A DNA stretch of 64,000 nt from the NCBI RefSeq assembly GCF_002220095.1, contig NZ_CP022372.1, positions 2,204,501 to 2,268,500 of the forward strand. The letters run 5' to 3'. Below, one piece after another: positions 35,934-45,939 of the stretch. The DNA is from Bosea sp. AS-1 (GTDB lineage Bacteria > Pseudomonadota > Alphaproteobacteria > Rhizobiales > Beijerinckiaceae). Every line of letters begins with the position of its first letter. Positions within the stretch are counted from its first letter, which is position 1. A program made the translations under genes and the position numbers. The notes below the pieces were generated by a model, which did no database searches, was not told where the DNA came from, and worked only from the letters and a program-made list of their open reading frames with translations.

Positions 35934-36488
35934 ATGCGGATGGGGAGACGCGTCATGGCGTTGCGTGTCATCGGCTTGTCCTGCGGCCTGTTGCTGGCTG
36001 CAACCCTAGGCCTCGGTGAAGCCCGGGCCGGTGGGCGCGGCGGTGCCATGGCGGTAGCGCCGCATCCGACGGCCGCAGTGCCCGCCCATCACCCGCAATC
36101 GCGGCCTGTCTGGAACGCGGCCCGCTGGCGACAGGCCGCCGGTCCAGTCCGGCACGGCGTCCATCGTCGCTGGGGGTGGGGCGGGCTTGGCTACGCCGAT
36201 CCCTGGCTCTTCTATCCGCAAGCGGAGAACAGCACGATCGCCGTCATCGAGCGCCCGGTGGAGTTGAGCCAGCCGATCGATCTCGATTCGTTCGAGAATC
36301 TGCCTGCACGCGCCGGGATCAGGCGCGGGCCGGCCCCGGAGCCGACGATCTACCGGCTGGAGGGACCGCGCCTGCGACCCGCAGCGCGGGTCATCCGTAT
36401 CGGCGCAGCCGAATCGCAAGGCAGCCGGCGCACGCGCTTCGCCCATGCCGAGACCGGGGCGCTGCTGCTGACCGTGCCGGGGCGCTGA
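35934..36488 (+). CDS. Secreted proline/histidine-rich hypothetical protein
   Basis: A 184-residue protein with GGAGG nine bases before its ATG. The N-terminus (MALRVIGLSCGLLLAATLGLGEARA) is a signal peptide, and the mature part begins with a His/Pro-rich low-complexity stretch (PHPTAAVPAHHPQSRP). The rest includes a tryptophan-rich WGWGGLGYADPW and a compact domain VIEERPVELSQPIDLDSF-like at 100-120. It has no recognised family and may be an envelope protein. It is 7 bp from the rlmB stop, convergent. Confidence 0.65.
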   Translation: MRMGRRVMALRVIGLSCGLLLAATLGLGEARAGGRGGAMAVAPHPTAAVPAHHPQSRPVWNAARWRQAAGPVRHGVHRRWGWGGLGYADPWLFYPQAENSTIAVIERPVELSQPIDLDSFENLPARAGIRRGPAPEPTIYRLEGPRLRPAARVIRIGAAESQGSRRTRFAHAETGALLLTVPGR

Positions 36489-36494
36489 GCCGAA

Positions 36495-37301
36495 TCAGCG
36501 GCGCCGGCTGGCGGCGTAGAGCGCGATTGCCGTCGCGTTCGAGACGTTCAGACTGGTGATCGCGCCCGGCACTTCGAGCCTTGCGACGTGGTCGCAGAGC
36601 TCGCGGGTGCGCTGGCGCAGGCCCTTGCCCTCGGCGCCCATCACCATGACGAGCGGGCGGCGCAGCGCGACATCATCTAGCGCGACATCGCCGTCCGAGT
36701 CGAAGCCGAGGCGCAGGAAGCCGCGCTTGCCCAAGGTCTCCAGCGCATCGCCTAGATTGCGTACGGCGATGAGAGGGACATGCTCCAGCGCGCCGGAGGC
36801 CGATTTTGCCAGCACGCCGGTCGCCGCCGGCGAATGGCGGATGGTGACGATCACCGCCGCGGCCGCGAAGGCTGCGGCCGAACGCAGGATCGCGCCGACA
36901 TTGTGCGGGTCGGTGATCTGGTCCAGAGCCAGGACGACGGCATCGTCAGGGAGGCTGTCGAGATCGGGCGAGGGCAGGGGATCGCAGACGAGATAAAGAC
37001 CCTGGTGCACCGAATCGGGCGTCAGCAACCGGTCGATCTCGGAAGGGCGGACCAACTCGGCCTCGAGCGGCAGCTCGCCGACCTCCTCGCCGAGGCGGCG
37101 CAGCGCGTTCTCGGTCGCGAGCAGGCGGCGGAAGCGCCGGCGCGGATTACGCAGGGCCTCGACGACGGGATGGACGCCGTAGAGCACCGCCTCGTCGATA
37201 TCGCCGGGGCGATGCGGCGGCGGGGCGCCGGTGCGGCGGGCGTGCCCGCCCGGTCTGCTGCCGGCCGGCCTGGCCTGTTTGGGACGGAATGGCGGCGCCA
37301 T
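36495..37301 (-). CDS. rlmB: 23S rRNA 2'-O-methyltransferase RlmB (TrmH/SPOUT family)
   Basis: A 268-residue protein from ATG 37301, preceded by a basic proline-rich N-terminus. The SpoU N-terminal substrate-binding domain has YGVHPVVEALRNPRRRFRRL. The SPOUT catalytic domain shows VVLALDQITDPHNVGAILRSAAAF (motif 1), LVMVMGAEGKGLRQ (motif 2) and PGAITSLNVSNATAIALYA (motif 3). Members methylate G2251 of 23S rRNA in the P loop. The frame upstream to 38027 is antisense to the AAA ATPase gene and excluded. Confidence 0.92.
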   Translation of the reverse strand: MAPPFRPKQARPAGSRPGGHARRTGAPPPHRPGDIDEAVLYGVHPVVEALRNPRRRFRRLLATENALRRLGEEVGELPLEAELVRPSEIDRLLTPDSVHQGLYLVCDPLPSPDLDSLPDDAVVLALDQITDPHNVGAILRSAAAFAAAAVIVTIRHSPAATGVLAKSASGALEHVPLIAVRNLGDALETLGKRGFLRLGFDSDGDVALDDVALRRPLVMVMGAEGKGLRQRTRELCDHVARLEVPGAITSLNVSNATAIALYAASRRR

Positions 37302-37403
37302 CGCTTTCTCCAGAATTCTTCCATCTGCCGTGCCACGGCGCGGCGCTCTTGACCAGCGCGGAACGATACGCGCGCCCTTCCTCCACTTCGAAAGGTTCAA
37401 ACC

Positions 37404-37958
37404 ATGGCAGATGCCAGCCAACGCTTCGTCGTCATCACCGGCGGTCCGGGTTCCGGCAAGACCACGTTGATCGACGCCCTCGCGGCCTCCGGCCATGCCG
37501 TCATGCCGGAAGCAGGCCGGCAGGTCATCCGCGAGCAGCTCGCGGCAGGCGGTCGGGGGCTCCCCTGGGCCGACCGCGAGCGCTTCGCCGCGCTGATGCT
37601 GGCGCAGGACCTGCGCAGCCATGAAGCGGCGAGAGCCGAAGCTGGATTCGTCTTCTTCGACCGGGGCATTCCGGACATTGCCGGCTATCTCGGCCTGTGC
37701 GGACTGCCGGCGTCCCAGGCGGTCGAGCAGGCGGCGCGGGAATGCCGTTACCGTCGCAGCGTGCTCATCGCGCCGCCCTGGCCGGAGATCTTCACGCAGG
37801 ACGCCGAGCGCAGGCAGGATCTCGCCGAGGCGCAGAGGACCTATGAGGCGATGGCCGCCACCTATCCGCGATACGGTTACGCGCTTGTCGAATTGCCGCG
37901 CGCCGGCGTGGCCGAGCGCGTGGCCTTCGTCATGAGGCATCTCGCGGCGCCGGCATGA
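37404..37958 (+). CDS. AAA family ATPase with P-loop
   Basis: A 184-residue P-loop protein. Walker A is GGPGSGKTTLI near residues 14-24, and FFDRGIPDIAGY near 68-79 carries the Walker B-like aspartate. It resembles the AAA_28 family, an adenylate-kinase-like phosphotransferase group often found in nucleotide or metabolite kinases. The product is probably a small-molecule kinase with unknown substrate. It lies divergent from rlmB. Confidence 0.8.
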   Translation: MADASQRFVVITGGPGSGKTTLIDALAASGHAVMPEAGRQVIREQLAAGGRGLPWADRERFAALMLAQDLRSHEAARAEAGFVFFDRGIPDIAGYLGLCGLPASQAVEQAARECRYRRSVLIAPPWPEIFTQDAERRQDLAEAQRTYEAMAATYPRYGYALVELPRAGVAERVAFVMRHLAAPA

Positions 37959-38127
37959 GCGAGTTTGCACAGGAACGGGCCGCTGCCGACAATGAATTTG
38001 CTGCGATGGTCTTTTTGCCGTTGACACGTCGCGGCCCGGTCACCATAAGTCCGGCCGCGCCTGCCGGTCGTCACGCGAGTGACATATCGGTGGCCCGCGG
38101 CTCACAGAGCCGGTCATGGGCGCAGGC

Positions 38128-38212
38128 GGGGGAATGTCCCGAGCGGCAAAGGGGGCGGACTGTAAATCCGCTGGCTATGCCTTCGCAGGTTCGAGTCCTG
38201 CTTCCCCCACCA
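38128..38212 (+). tRNA. tRNA-Tyr (anticodon GUA)
   Basis: A complete 85-nt class II tRNA with acceptor GGGGGAA/TTCCCCC, the anticodon stem GCGGA/TCCGC holding GTA, an extended variable arm, T-loop GTTCGAGTC and an encoded CCA at 38210-38212. The long variable arm and GTA anticodon fit tyrosine. It follows the AAA ATPase gene and precedes the catabolic island. Confidence 0.95.
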
Positions 38213-38440
38213 TCTCCGATCAGAACTGCGAATCGGGCCGCGTTCAGCGGCGTGGCTTCGCAAGTTGTTCCCGAAATTGTCATTCCTGCCGATAACGCGG
38301 ATCTTCCGGGCCCGACGACTATGGCGTTGAGCCCTCGTTTGCGAGCTTCGAGTCCGCCAATGGACAGCCACTCGGCGAGTTCCTTGGCAAATTTCTTGAT
38401 GGAGCGCGTGGCGAGGCCGGCTACTCACCAGACTGAAGCG

Positions 38441-40135
<1,695 letters not shown>

Positions 40136-40136
40136 G

Positions 40137-41045
40137 TCAGGCCCTCCGGCGCAAGCGCGGGTTGGCGAGTTCGTCGAGACCGGCATTGACCAGGTAAAGG
40201 CCGACGAACAGGACGACGAGGATGACGAGCGGCGGCACGATCCACCACCACATGCCACGCAGGAAGGCGGATAGCTCCATGATCCAGAAGATGGTCATGC
40301 CGAGCGTCGGCTCGTTCTGCGGGCCGAGGCCCATGGCTTCCAGACCGACGCCGGCCAGGATCGCGGCGGAAACCGCCGTAACGAAGCTCGAGATCAGGAA
40401 GGGCAGCAAGTTCGGCACGATCTCGCCGAAGATGATCCTGAGCGGGCCGAGCCCCGACAGCCGTGCCATCTCGATATAGCCGGCATTGCGAATGACCAGC
40501 ATCTGGCTGCGCACCTGCCGCGCCGGGCGACGCCATGCCAGCGCGGCGATGATCAGGGCCATGCCCATCGAGGTGAGCGAGGTCTGGACCACCGCGGCAA
40601 TCATCACCAGGAACAGGATCGCCGGGACGGTGAGCAGCACGTCCACGATCCAGGTGATGACCTTGTCGCGCCGTCCACCGACATAGCCGGCATAGAGGCC
40701 GAGCGCACTGCCGACGGCCACGCCGAGCGCCCCGGCGACGAGACCGGTGCGGACGGTCAGCCACGTGCCGAGGATCATCACGGACAGGATGTCACGCCCC
40801 TGCGGATCGCTGCCCAGCGGGACGCCCGGCCCCGGCGGCTGTGCCGGCGGAACCGAGAGGGGGTTGGCGGCATTCGTGTCGACGATCAGCCGGCCAAGCC
40901 CGGTGAACAGGATCAGCGAAAGCAGCAGCAGACTTCCGACGATCATCGACGGATTGCGGCGGAGATAGCCGAGCGTCTCGCCGAGCCAGGCCGGGCCGCG
41001 CCGTGCCGTCTGTGAGCTGCGAACCTCAACGCGTGCGGTCGCCAT
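40137..41045 (-). CDS. ABC importer permease, DppC type
   Basis: A 302-residue inner membrane permease from ATG 41045. The conserved BPD_transp_1 region includes GALGVAVGSALGLYAGYVGGRRDK and the EAA loop near GYIEMARLSGLGPLRIIFGEIVPN. The N-terminal OppC-N segment (RRNPSMIVGSLLLLSLILF) is intact. It has about six transmembrane helices. It pairs with the DppB-type permease encoded two bases upstream. Confidence 0.93.
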   Translation of the reverse strand: MATARVEVRSSQTARRGPAWLGETLGYLRRNPSMIVGSLLLLSLILFTGLGRLIVDTNAANPLSVPPAQPPGPGVPLGSDPQGRDILSVMILGTWLTVRTGLVAGALGVAVGSALGLYAGYVGGRRDKVITWIVDVLLTVPAILFLVMIAAVVQTSLTSMGMALIIAALAWRRPARQVRSQMLVIRNAGYIEMARLSGLGPLRIIFGEIVPNLLPFLISSFVTAVSAAILAGVGLEAMGLGPQNEPTLGMTIFWIMELSAFLRGMWWWIVPPLVILVVLFVGLYLVNAGLDELANPRLRRRA

Positions 41046-41047
41046 CG

Positions 41048-42046
41048 TCACCTCCCGACCCGCGCACGAGGGTCGAGCAAGGGGTACAGGAGATCGACGA
41101 GCAGCATGGACAGCGCCACGGTGAGCGTCAGGATGAAGACGATGCCGTAGATTGTCGGGAAGTCGAAGAGCTTGATCGAATCCAGAAGCAGCGAGCCGAG
41201 CCCGGGATAGGCGAAGACGATCTCGACCAGAACGGCTCCGGTGACGATCTGGCCGAAATAGAGTGCCAGCGCCGTCATTTGTGGCAGCAGGGCGTTGCGC
41301 ATGCCGTAGCGATAGAACAGCCGCGATGCCTTCAATCCCTTGGCTTCCGCGAAGGTCATGTAATCCTCGCCCTGGACCGTGACCATCATGCCGCGCATGC
41401 CGATCGCCCAGGTTCCGACCGAGGCGATCAGGATCGACAGCGCAGGGAGCGTTGCGTGCTGCAGGACCTCGTAGGCGAAGTCCCACGACCATTCGGGGAC
41501 CGAGGTGAGGCCGTAGCCGCCGGAGACCGGGAACCAGCCCAGGCGAGAGGCGAAGACATAGATCAGCACCAGCCCGAGCAGGTAGAACGGGATCGCCGAG
41601 AACACCATGATGATCGGCGAGATCACGCTCAGCAGCGCCGAGTTACGATACCAGCCGGCGGCGGCGCCAAGCAGCGTGCCGATGAGGAAGGCGAGCAGCG
41701 TGGTGGTGATCATCAGGCCGAGCGTCCAGGGCAGAGCCTCGCCGATCAGGTCCCACACGCGCGCCGGATACTTGGTGATCGACTGGCCGAAATCGAAGCG
41801 GGCCATGTCGCCGATATAGCGCAGGTACTGCGTGAAAAGCGGCTGGTCGAGCCCGAACCTGGCACCGAAGGCCTGCGACATCTCCTGGATCTTGGTGGGA
41901 TCGACGCCGGACGTCCCCGCCAGTTGCGTCAGCTTCTCCGCGATCGGGTTCTTGGGAGCGATGCGCGGGATGAAGAAGTTGAGCGTGGCGGCCGCCCAGA
42001 CGACGGCGACCACCATCACGATCCGCCGGCCGATCAGGACCAGCAT
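41048..42046 (-). CDS. ABC importer permease, DppB type
   Basis: A 332-residue inner membrane permease beginning MLVLIGRRIVMVVAVVWAAATLNFFIPRIAP, the typical OppB/DppB N-terminus. The EAA loop is in EDYMTFAEAKGLKASRLFYRYGMRNALLPQ, which would contact the ATPase subunit. About six transmembrane helices are predicted. The start codon is one base from the substrate-binding protein stop. Confidence 0.93.
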   Translation of the reverse strand: MLVLIGRRIVMVVAVVWAAATLNFFIPRIAPKNPIAEKLTQLAGTSGVDPTKIQEMSQAFGARFGLDQPLFTQYLRYIGDMARFDFGQSITKYPARVWDLIGEALPWTLGLMITTTLLAFLIGTLLGAAAGWYRNSALLSVISPIIMVFSAIPFYLLGLVLIYVFASRLGWFPVSGGYGLTSVPEWSWDFAYEVLQHATLPALSILIASVGTWAIGMRGMMVTVQGEDYMTFAEAKGLKASRLFYRYGMRNALLPQMTALALYFGQIVTGAVLVEIVFAYPGLGSLLLDSIKLFDFPTIYGIVFILTLTVALSMLLVDLLYPLLDPRARVGR

Positions 42047-42047
42047 G

Positions 42048-43793
42048 TCACTGCGCCGGCTTCAGATGCGGCAGCACGTAGCCGAAGCTTCCGGAGGTGT
42101 ACCAGAAGGTCGGCTGCATGTAGGGATCGTCCTTGGTCGGCCATCCCGTCCAGTACGTCTGGTTCATCGGCACGCGGTGATACCATTCCGAGATCGGCAC
42201 CTCGACGGCCTCGCGCATCCAGATGTCCATGGCCGAGACGACGAGGTCCTTGACCTTCGGATTGTCCGGAGCCAGCCGGCCGATCTCGTCGACGATCTTG
42301 TCGTAATCGGCATTCGACCAGCGGGCCGGAAACAATGTCGGCCGACCGACCTCGAACGCGTTCTTGGAGTGATACATTTCGAGAGTGGCATAGGGATCGG
42401 CGATCGAGCCACGATGGCCGAACAGCGTCAGGTCGAAGCGCCCGTCGCGCAGGACCGCGCGGCTTTCAGGAGTCGACCGGAAGGAGGCGTCGATGCCGGC
42501 GTTCTTGAGCTGCTGGGCGACGATCGGGCCGACCGCGTTCAGCACGGGTATTGCCTCGATCACCACCGTCAGCGGCTGTCCGTCCTTCTCCCAGATGCCG
42601 GCGGCGTTCTTCTTGTATCCGGCTTCGCCCATCAGGGCGTCGCCCTTGGCCTTGTCGTAGACGCCGACGCCGTACTTGGCCGCGACCGGGGCGATAGCGT
42701 CGATATAGGGCTTGAGCGCGCCGAAGCCGGGGAAGGGATCGACTTTCGGCTCGGCCGCGCCGGAATAGGCGACATCGACGATCTGCTTGCGGTCGATGTA
42801 GTGCCCGATCGCCCGGCGCAGGCGGATATCCGACCATTTCCCCGATTTGTGGTTGAAGTAGAGCGAGGTCGGCCACCAGTCGCGCGCGCCATAAGGCGCT
42901 TCCTTGCCCGTCCAGGTCGTGATCTTGGGGTTCTGCGTTACGACCTGACGCACCACCTCGGCCACCTGGATGTCGTTGACGATGTCGGCCTGGTTGGTCG
43001 AGATCAGCTGGACCATGCGATCGCGCGTGCCGCCGGGGACCGTGATGATGCGCCGCACCTCCGGCATCGGGGCGAGCTTGGCCTTGGCCGCCCACCAGTC
43101 ATCGCGCCTGTCGATGAAGACTTGCGCGTCGGTGAAGCGGGAGACGGTCCACGGGCTCGTGGTGACCGGCCAGCCCTTGGAGACGTCGAAGAAGCGGAAC
43201 GCAGCCGGATCCCCGGCATCCTTCCAGATGTGCTCGGGCACCCATTGCAGGCCGATGTCGAAATAGTTGATCAGGTATTTGAAGGCGAAGCGTGGATCGG
43301 GTTCGCTGAGATCGATGCGGACGGTTCGTTCATCCACCTTCGTCACCGCCTTCACCGAAGCGGCCAGCGCGGCGGCGTTGAGCAGGTCCTTCTTGCCGCG
43401 TCCGTTCTCGATCAGCATGTTGAGCGTGAACAGCACGTCGTTGACGCCGAAGGGCTTGCCGTCGCTCCAGGTCACGCCGTCGCGGAGTGTCACCGTTACC
43501 GAGGTGAAGTCGGCGTTATAAGTGTAGCCCGTCGCCAGCCAGGGGATGACCTTGTTGTCGGTGACATTGTAATAGAACAGCGGCTCGAACATGTTGATGA
43601 TCGAGACACGATAATCCTCGTTGTTGATCGAGAACGGGTTGGCGAGCCCGACATTGCGGAAGACCGGCGCTTCCGCCTGCGCCGCGACGATCAGCGTGCG
43701 GTTGCGCGGCACGTTCTGGGCCGATGCCAAGGCCGAAGTCAGGGCAAACACTGCGCCGATCATGAGGCTTGGGAGCAGCCTGCGGCTAGCCAT
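42048..43793 (-). CDS. Periplasmic substrate-binding protein, family 5 (peptide/opine/sugar type)
   Basis: A 581-residue protein with a Sec signal (MASRRLLPSLMIGAVFALTSALASAQ). The mature family-5 binding protein starts with NVPRNRTLIVAAQAEAPVFR and contains INMFEPLFYYNVTDNKVIPWLA, a classical SBP_bac_5 block, and VTVTLRDGVTWSDGKPFGVNDVLFTLN. It collects the ligand for the ABC importer. The family binds oligopeptides, nickel, opines and oligosaccharides; the dehydratase/dehydrogenase/lactonase neighbours suggest a sugar-derived ligand here. Confidence 0.92.
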   Translation of the reverse strand: MASRRLLPSLMIGAVFALTSALASAQNVPRNRTLIVAAQAEAPVFRNVGLANPFSINNEDYRVSIINMFEPLFYYNVTDNKVIPWLATGYTYNADFTSVTVTLRDGVTWSDGKPFGVNDVLFTLNMLIENGRGKKDLLNAAALAASVKAVTKVDERTVRIDLSEPDPRFAFKYLINYFDIGLQWVPEHIWKDAGDPAAFRFFDVSKGWPVTTSPWTVSRFTDAQVFIDRRDDWWAAKAKLAPMPEVRRIITVPGGTRDRMVQLISTNQADIVNDIQVAEVVRQVVTQNPKITTWTGKEAPYGARDWWPTSLYFNHKSGKWSDIRLRRAIGHYIDRKQIVDVAYSGAAEPKVDPFPGFGALKPYIDAIAPVAAKYGVGVYDKAKGDALMGEAGYKKNAAGIWEKDGQPLTVVIEAIPVLNAVGPIVAQQLKNAGIDASFRSTPESRAVLRDGRFDLTLFGHRGSIADPYATLEMYHSKNAFEVGRPTLFPARWSNADYDKIVDEIGRLAPDNPKVKDLVVSAMDIWMREAVEVPISEWYHRVPMNQTYWTGWPTKDDPYMQPTFWYTSGSFGYVLPHLKPAQ

Positions 43794-43831
43794 GGGTCGT
43801 CTCCTCTCTGTTGTCTTACGGGTCCGGTTCT

Positions 43832-44674
43832 TCAGCCGGCTTGCCGTGCGTTGGCGGTCTCGGTGTTGATCAGGTCATTCATGTTGCGGGCGATATGGCT
43901 GCCGCCGGTGACGTGGATCGTCGTGCCGGTGACGAAGGAGGCGGCATCGGAGGCGAGGAACAGAGCCGCGCCGACGACGTTCTCCGGCTGGCCCGCCCGG
44001 CCCATGGGGTTGGCGTTCCGCGCCAGCCGGTTCCAGACGGCCATGTCGGCGCGCCGGAAGGCGTTGCGGTCGGTCTGGATCAGTCCCGGCGCGATGTTGT
44101 TGGCGGTGATGCCATAGGGGGCATTGTCGACCGCCAGGTTGCGGACGAGGTTTTCGAGCGCGCTCTTGGTCATCGAGTAGACCGGCATCTCCTGCGACGG
44201 CACCTGCTCCTGAACGCTGCCGATCGAGATGATCCGGCCAAAGCCGCTGCGACGCATGTGCGGGACGATCGCCTGCAGCGCCGCGATGTTGGAGGCGATG
44301 TTCATCCTGAGCTGGCGGTCGACATCCTCCATGCTCATCTCGAGGATCGGTCGGTGCACCTGGATCGAGGCGCTCAGCACCAGAATGTCGACCTGCCCGA
44401 GCTGGTCGAGCGCGGCTTCCGCTGCCGCGCGCGCCGCGGCGGGGTCGGACATGTCAGCCGAGATGGCCGAGGTTTCCGCCCCGAGCTCGGCTGCAAGCTG
44501 CTCGGCCGCCTGCGCCTTTCCGGCCGCCGCATCTGCCTCCGGCGAGAAATTGAAGGCAACCCGCGCACCATTGCGCGCCAGCGCGGTCGCGATTGCCGCC
44601 GCGATTCCGCGGCTGCCGCCGGTGACATAGGCGGTGCGCCCGCTCAGATCGACCTGAATGGCGTCCTGCATCAT
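43832..44674 (-). CDS. Short-chain dehydrogenase/reductase
   Basis: A 280-residue SDR from ATG 44674 (MMQDAIQVDLSGRTAYVTGG). The cofactor motif is TGGSRGIAAAIA; the catalytic Ser is in SIGSVQEQ and Tyr/Lys in YSMTK; NNIAPGLIQTDRN and TGTTIHVTGG complete the fold. It likely oxidises a sugar, or its acid, using NAD(P). In this operon the step would make a lactone or keto acid. Its upstream neighbour is the enolase-superfamily dehydratase, one base away; the binding protein gene follows after 38 bp. Confidence 0.92.
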   Translation of the reverse strand: MMQDAIQVDLSGRTAYVTGGSRGIAAAIATALARNGARVAFNFSPEADAAAGKAQAAEQLAAELGAETSAISADMSDPAAARAAAEAALDQLGQVDILVLSASIQVHRPILEMSMEDVDRQLRMNIASNIAALQAIVPHMRRSGFGRIISIGSVQEQVPSQEMPVYSMTKSALENLVRNLAVDNAPYGITANNIAPGLIQTDRNAFRRADMAVWNRLARNANPMGRAGQPENVVGAALFLASDAASFVTGTTIHVTGGSHIARNMNDLINTETANARQAG

Positions 44675-44675
44675 G

Positions 44676-45863
44676 CTAGGCATCCGCTCCCGTGCCGGCG
44701 GCGCCGACAAATGTTGCAACCACGCTGCCGGCCTTCGGCACGGCTGCGTCGAAGGCGAGCCGCGGAACAAGGCCGATTCCCGGTTCGTCCGGCACCGGAC
44801 GATGCCCGTCGACCAGCGCCGGACGGCCGCCGGCAATCTCGTCGAACAGCTCGCTCTCGCCGACTTGACCCTCGAGGATGGTGAAGGACGGCAGTGCCGC
44901 CGCGACCTGGACGGAGATCGCGTCCAGCACCGGCCCCGCCGGGTTGTGGATGCTCGCTTCCATCCCGGCGGAGACGGCGAACTGGAGCATGACCATGCCG
45001 TTGCGGACGCCCGTGAAACGCAGGTCCGGCAGCACGACATCCATGCCGCCGACGGCGGCGATGTCGCGAATGTCGGCGACTGTCTCGGCTCGTTCGCCGC
45101 CGGCGATGCGCACGCCGATGCCATTGGCGGCGGACCGGACCGAGCGGAAGTCCTCGGCCGAGAAGGCGCGGTCATCGAGCGCATCCTCCAGCCAGAACAG
45201 GTTGGCGTTCCTGGTGAGACGCAGCACCTCGATCGCGTCCAGCCGCGACAAGCGCCAATGGCAGTCGACCATCAGCCGGCGATCCCTGCCGATCGCATCA
45301 CGCACTGCAAGAATACGCTCGACCCCCGCGGCCAGCGCGCGCTGGCGCTGCGCAAGATCGGCCTCCCAGTTCAGCCCATCGAACGGCGCGATCTTCACGC
45401 CATCATAGCCCAGGGCCTCGACGACCGAGCGAGCCCGGGCAGCAAAGCCGGCCGGCGAGCGGTCGGAAATCCCACGGTTGATGTTGGCATAGGCGGCGAG
45501 CCGGTCCCGGTACGGGCCGCCGAGATGATGCGCGACCGACAACCCGGCGCGGCGAGCGAAGAGGTCGACCAGCGCCTGCTCCAAAGCATGCGTCACCGCG
45601 CGGCGCGACGAGGAAGCCTGTGCCATGGCCAAGGCCTGCAAGGCGCCTCCGGGCAAGGGCAGCGGGCGCTGCAGGAGCAGCTCGCGAGCCTTGCCGATCT
45701 CTGCGGCAACCGCGCCTTCCTCGCCGTAGAGCGTGGCTTCCCCGAAACCCTCGGCGCCGTCCTGCGTCCGTGCGCGCAGGAACAGCCAGGTCGTTTTCGC
45801 CGAGACGCCGACGACCGCCAAATCGATGCCTGCCAGGACCGGGGAGCCTGATGCCATAGGCAT
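44676..45863 (-). CDS. Enolase-superfamily (mandelate racemase-like) sugar acid dehydratase
   Basis: A 395-residue protein with the N-terminal capping domain (residues 1-130) and a TIM-like barrel. Metal-binding residues appear as D in MVDCHWRL, E in FWLEDALDD and E in IAGGERAE. The catalytic base position reads VKIAPF, so the usual KxK dyad is represented by one lysine here, and a His-containing IHNPAGP near the C-terminus may be the second base. It probably dehydrates a sugar acid to a 2-keto-3-deoxy acid, or isomerises a lactone. First gene of the operon; GAGG lies four bases before the start. Confidence 0.87.
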   Translation of the reverse strand: MPMASGSPVLAGIDLAVVGVSAKTTWLFLRARTQDGAEGFGEATLYGEEGAVAAEIGKARELLLQRPLPLPGGALQALAMAQASSSRRAVTHALEQALVDLFARRAGLSVAHHLGGPYRDRLAAYANINRGISDRSPAGFAARARSVVEALGYDGVKIAPFDGLNWEADLAQRQRALAAGVERILAVRDAIGRDRRLMVDCHWRLSRLDAIEVLRLTRNANLFWLEDALDDRAFSAEDFRSVRSAANGIGVRIAGGERAETVADIRDIAAVGGMDVVLPDLRFTGVRNGMVMLQFAVSAGMEASIHNPAGPVLDAISVQVAAALPSFTILEGQVGESELFDEIAGGRPALVDGHRPVPDEPGIGLVPRLAFDAAVPKAGSVVATFVGAAGTGADA

Positions 45864-45875
45864 TTCGCCTCTTTA

Positions 45876-45896
45876 ATCTCTCACATTGTGATAGAT
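45876..45896. promoter_or_regulatory. 21-bp palindromic operator in the divergent gap (probable IclR site)
   Basis: The core is TCACA-T-TGTGA (45881-45891), flanked by ATCT (45876-45879) and AGAT (45893-45896) with one mismatched pair, making an almost perfect 21-bp dyad. It lies in the 76-bp gap between the dehydratase operon (minus) and the IclR/SMP-30 fusion gene (plus), the usual place for an autoregulating IclR factor to bind. The binding protein is inferred from position. Confidence 0.65.
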
Positions 45897-45939
45897 TGCT
45901 GATATTGAAGACCTGCGCAAGTTAAATTATGAGAGGTGT

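Noticed and set aside
38114..38428. Minus-strand frames over and beside tRNA-Tyr suggesting an integrase remnant
   Set aside because: The reading frames run through the tRNA itself; the adjacent 228 bp show no recognisable recombinase motif.
41832..44117. A 761-residue plus-strand open frame
   Set aside because: Antisense to the binding-protein and permease genes, which have full domain evidence.
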